A stretch of 6,333 nucleotides of DNA from Bacteroidota bacterium (GTDB taxonomy: Bacteria; Bacteroidota; Bacteroidia; J057): the NCBI GenBank assembly GCA_963169475.1, contig CAUJFT010000432.1, forward strand, positions 1 to 6,333. The letters run 5' to 3'. The stretch's first letter is position 1. Each line of letters starts with the position of its first letter. Position numbers and translations under genes: made by a program. Under the pieces are notes generated by a model. The model saw only the letters and a program-made list of their open reading frames with translations, was not told the origin of the DNA and ran no database searches. This document shows positions 5,634-6,333 of this stretch, piece after piece.

Positions 5634-6333
5634 ATGCAGAGCGCAAATTACACTGATTCATTACCCGTCCCTAAGCGAACGTCCGTGAACAACGGTACCG
5701 CCAAAGGGGTGGATAATTGGAAGAAGAGTACATTTTTCACACGTGGCTTCTTCTTACTGCCACTCGTGTACCTTTTTTCGATGCAGTCGTTGTCGGCTCA
5801 GACTTCCGTTGCTAATAGGACGGTTTCTGATGCCCAGTATTGTGGAACGAGCAGTTATTATACTGTTTCGATTACGCCGATGTCGGGTTCAAGTCTTTCC
5901 CCTTATTACAAGACAAGTTGGGGTACCTTTACGGAGTATAGTAACGGTACTGCCTCTTTTCAGGGACTGGTTTACAACGCGAACAATTCGAACGTGAAAT
6001 GGACGATTAATGTAACCTTAACGGGTAGGACTTATACTACTCCTTCTGGTAGCCCTAAGCCGCATACGTGCGGCTCTCCGGGTACTTCGAGTTGGTATTA
6101 TTATACCGGCTTTACGGGTACGCTTACCGGTTCGGGGTCTCTTGCTGGTAGTAAGCTTAACATTACGAGTACAGGTCCCGCCTTCCAAGTAGGTACAGGC
6201 GCGAATATCATTGACCTCTTATTTGGAGGACACGGGAGGTATAATTATACTGTAGCTTCATGCAATTCTTTTTATAGTTGTAATTATAATACTACTCATG
6301 GATATTTTAATATCAGACTTAGTGGTAGTGCTT
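5634..6333 (+). CDS. Secreted surface-type protein, N-terminal part (3' end beyond window)
   Basis: The frame from the ATG at 5634 stays open for 233 codons to the window end. A signal peptide is clear: KK at 30-31, a hydrophobic core at about 38-49 (GFFLLPLVYLFS) and a likely cleavage site after SLSA (Ala55, before Gln56). It is preceded by an unusually long hydrophilic stretch of about 29 residues. A GTG at 5709 would give a normal-length signal peptide (VDNWKKS...) and is an alternative start. The mature part is rich in Gly, Ser, Thr and Tyr. It contains SWYYYTGFTGTLTGSGSLAG (153-172) followed by NITSTGPAFQVGTGAN (176-191), a pattern I recall from the N-terminal region of large secreted proteins of Cytophagales and Flavobacteriia, often exported by the type IX secretion system. 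No C-terminal sorting domain can be seen because the gene is cut. The coding part is visibly richer in G+C (many ACG, TCG and GGT codons) than its AT-rich upstream. Function, such as adhesin or sheath component, is not determined. Confidence 0.8.
   Translation, partial: MQSANYTDSLPVPKRTSVNNGTAKGVDNWKKSTFFTRGFFLLPLVYLFSMQSLSAQTSVANRTVSDAQYCGTSSYYTVSITPMSGSSLSPYYKTSWGTFTEYSNGTASFQGLVYNANNSNVKWTINVTLTGRTYTTPSGSPKPHTCGSPGTSSWYYYTGFTGTLTGSGSLAGSKLNITSTGPAFQVGTGANIIDLLFGGHGRYNYTVASCNSFYSCNYNTTHGYFNIRLSGSA

Noticed and set aside
5743..5997. 84-codon plus-strand frame with a GTG start inside the surface-protein gene
   Set aside because: It is in another frame of the longer open frame from 5634, which has a signal peptide and recognisable surface-protein motifs; the alternative is low-complexity and rich in Arg and Leu.

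Overview
The window looks like a chromosomal segment of a Bacteroidota bacterium, most likely a Cytophagales-type organism. This rests on several things: very AT-rich intergenic DNA, start codons with little or no Shine-Dalgarno sequence, a textbook Bacteroidota promoter (TTTG, 21 nt, TATATTTG) ahead of the last gene, and protein families typical of that phylum. The lineage is an inference from the sequence; no 16S or other taxonomic marker is present.

Layout: (1) positions 1-473, minus strand: the N-terminal half of a membrane-anchored alpha/beta hydrolase, cut by the window edge, with a Cys where the nucleophilic Ser should be. (2) 474-877: a divergent intergenic region with a strong, bidirectional terminator hairpin (775-809) that no neighbouring gene explains. 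(3) 878-1648, plus: a crotonase-superfamily (enoyl-CoA hydratase/isomerase-like) protein keeping only one of the two classical catalytic glutamates. (4) 1814-2332, plus: thiol peroxidase Tpx; its Cys and Arg residues fall exactly at E. coli numbering if the second ATG is used. (5) 2471-3763, plus: full-length NuoD of respiratory complex I with no other nuo gene beside it, closed by a strong terminator at 3782-3816. (6) 3939-4430, plus: a MarR-type transcription regulator. (7) About 4434-4740, minus: the broken C-terminal part of an insertion-sequence transposase, with at least two frameshifts and a stop. (8) 4741-5633: about 0.9 kb of AT-rich DNA holding the promoter of the last gene and a leader of about 220 nt. 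(9) 5634-6333, plus: the start of a secreted surface-type protein, cut by the window end, with a long hydrophilic stretch before its signal peptide.

The genes do not form one operon or one pathway. They read as ordinary housekeeping and redox functions (fatty or amino acid acyl-CoA metabolism, peroxide removal, NADH oxidation) beside an IS scar and a surface protein. I found no defence system, CRISPR array, tRNA or rRNA. The items most worth a second look are the stray nuoD, the unexplained terminator between divergent genes, the Cys nucleophile in the hydrolase, and the N-terminal extension and leader of the surface protein.
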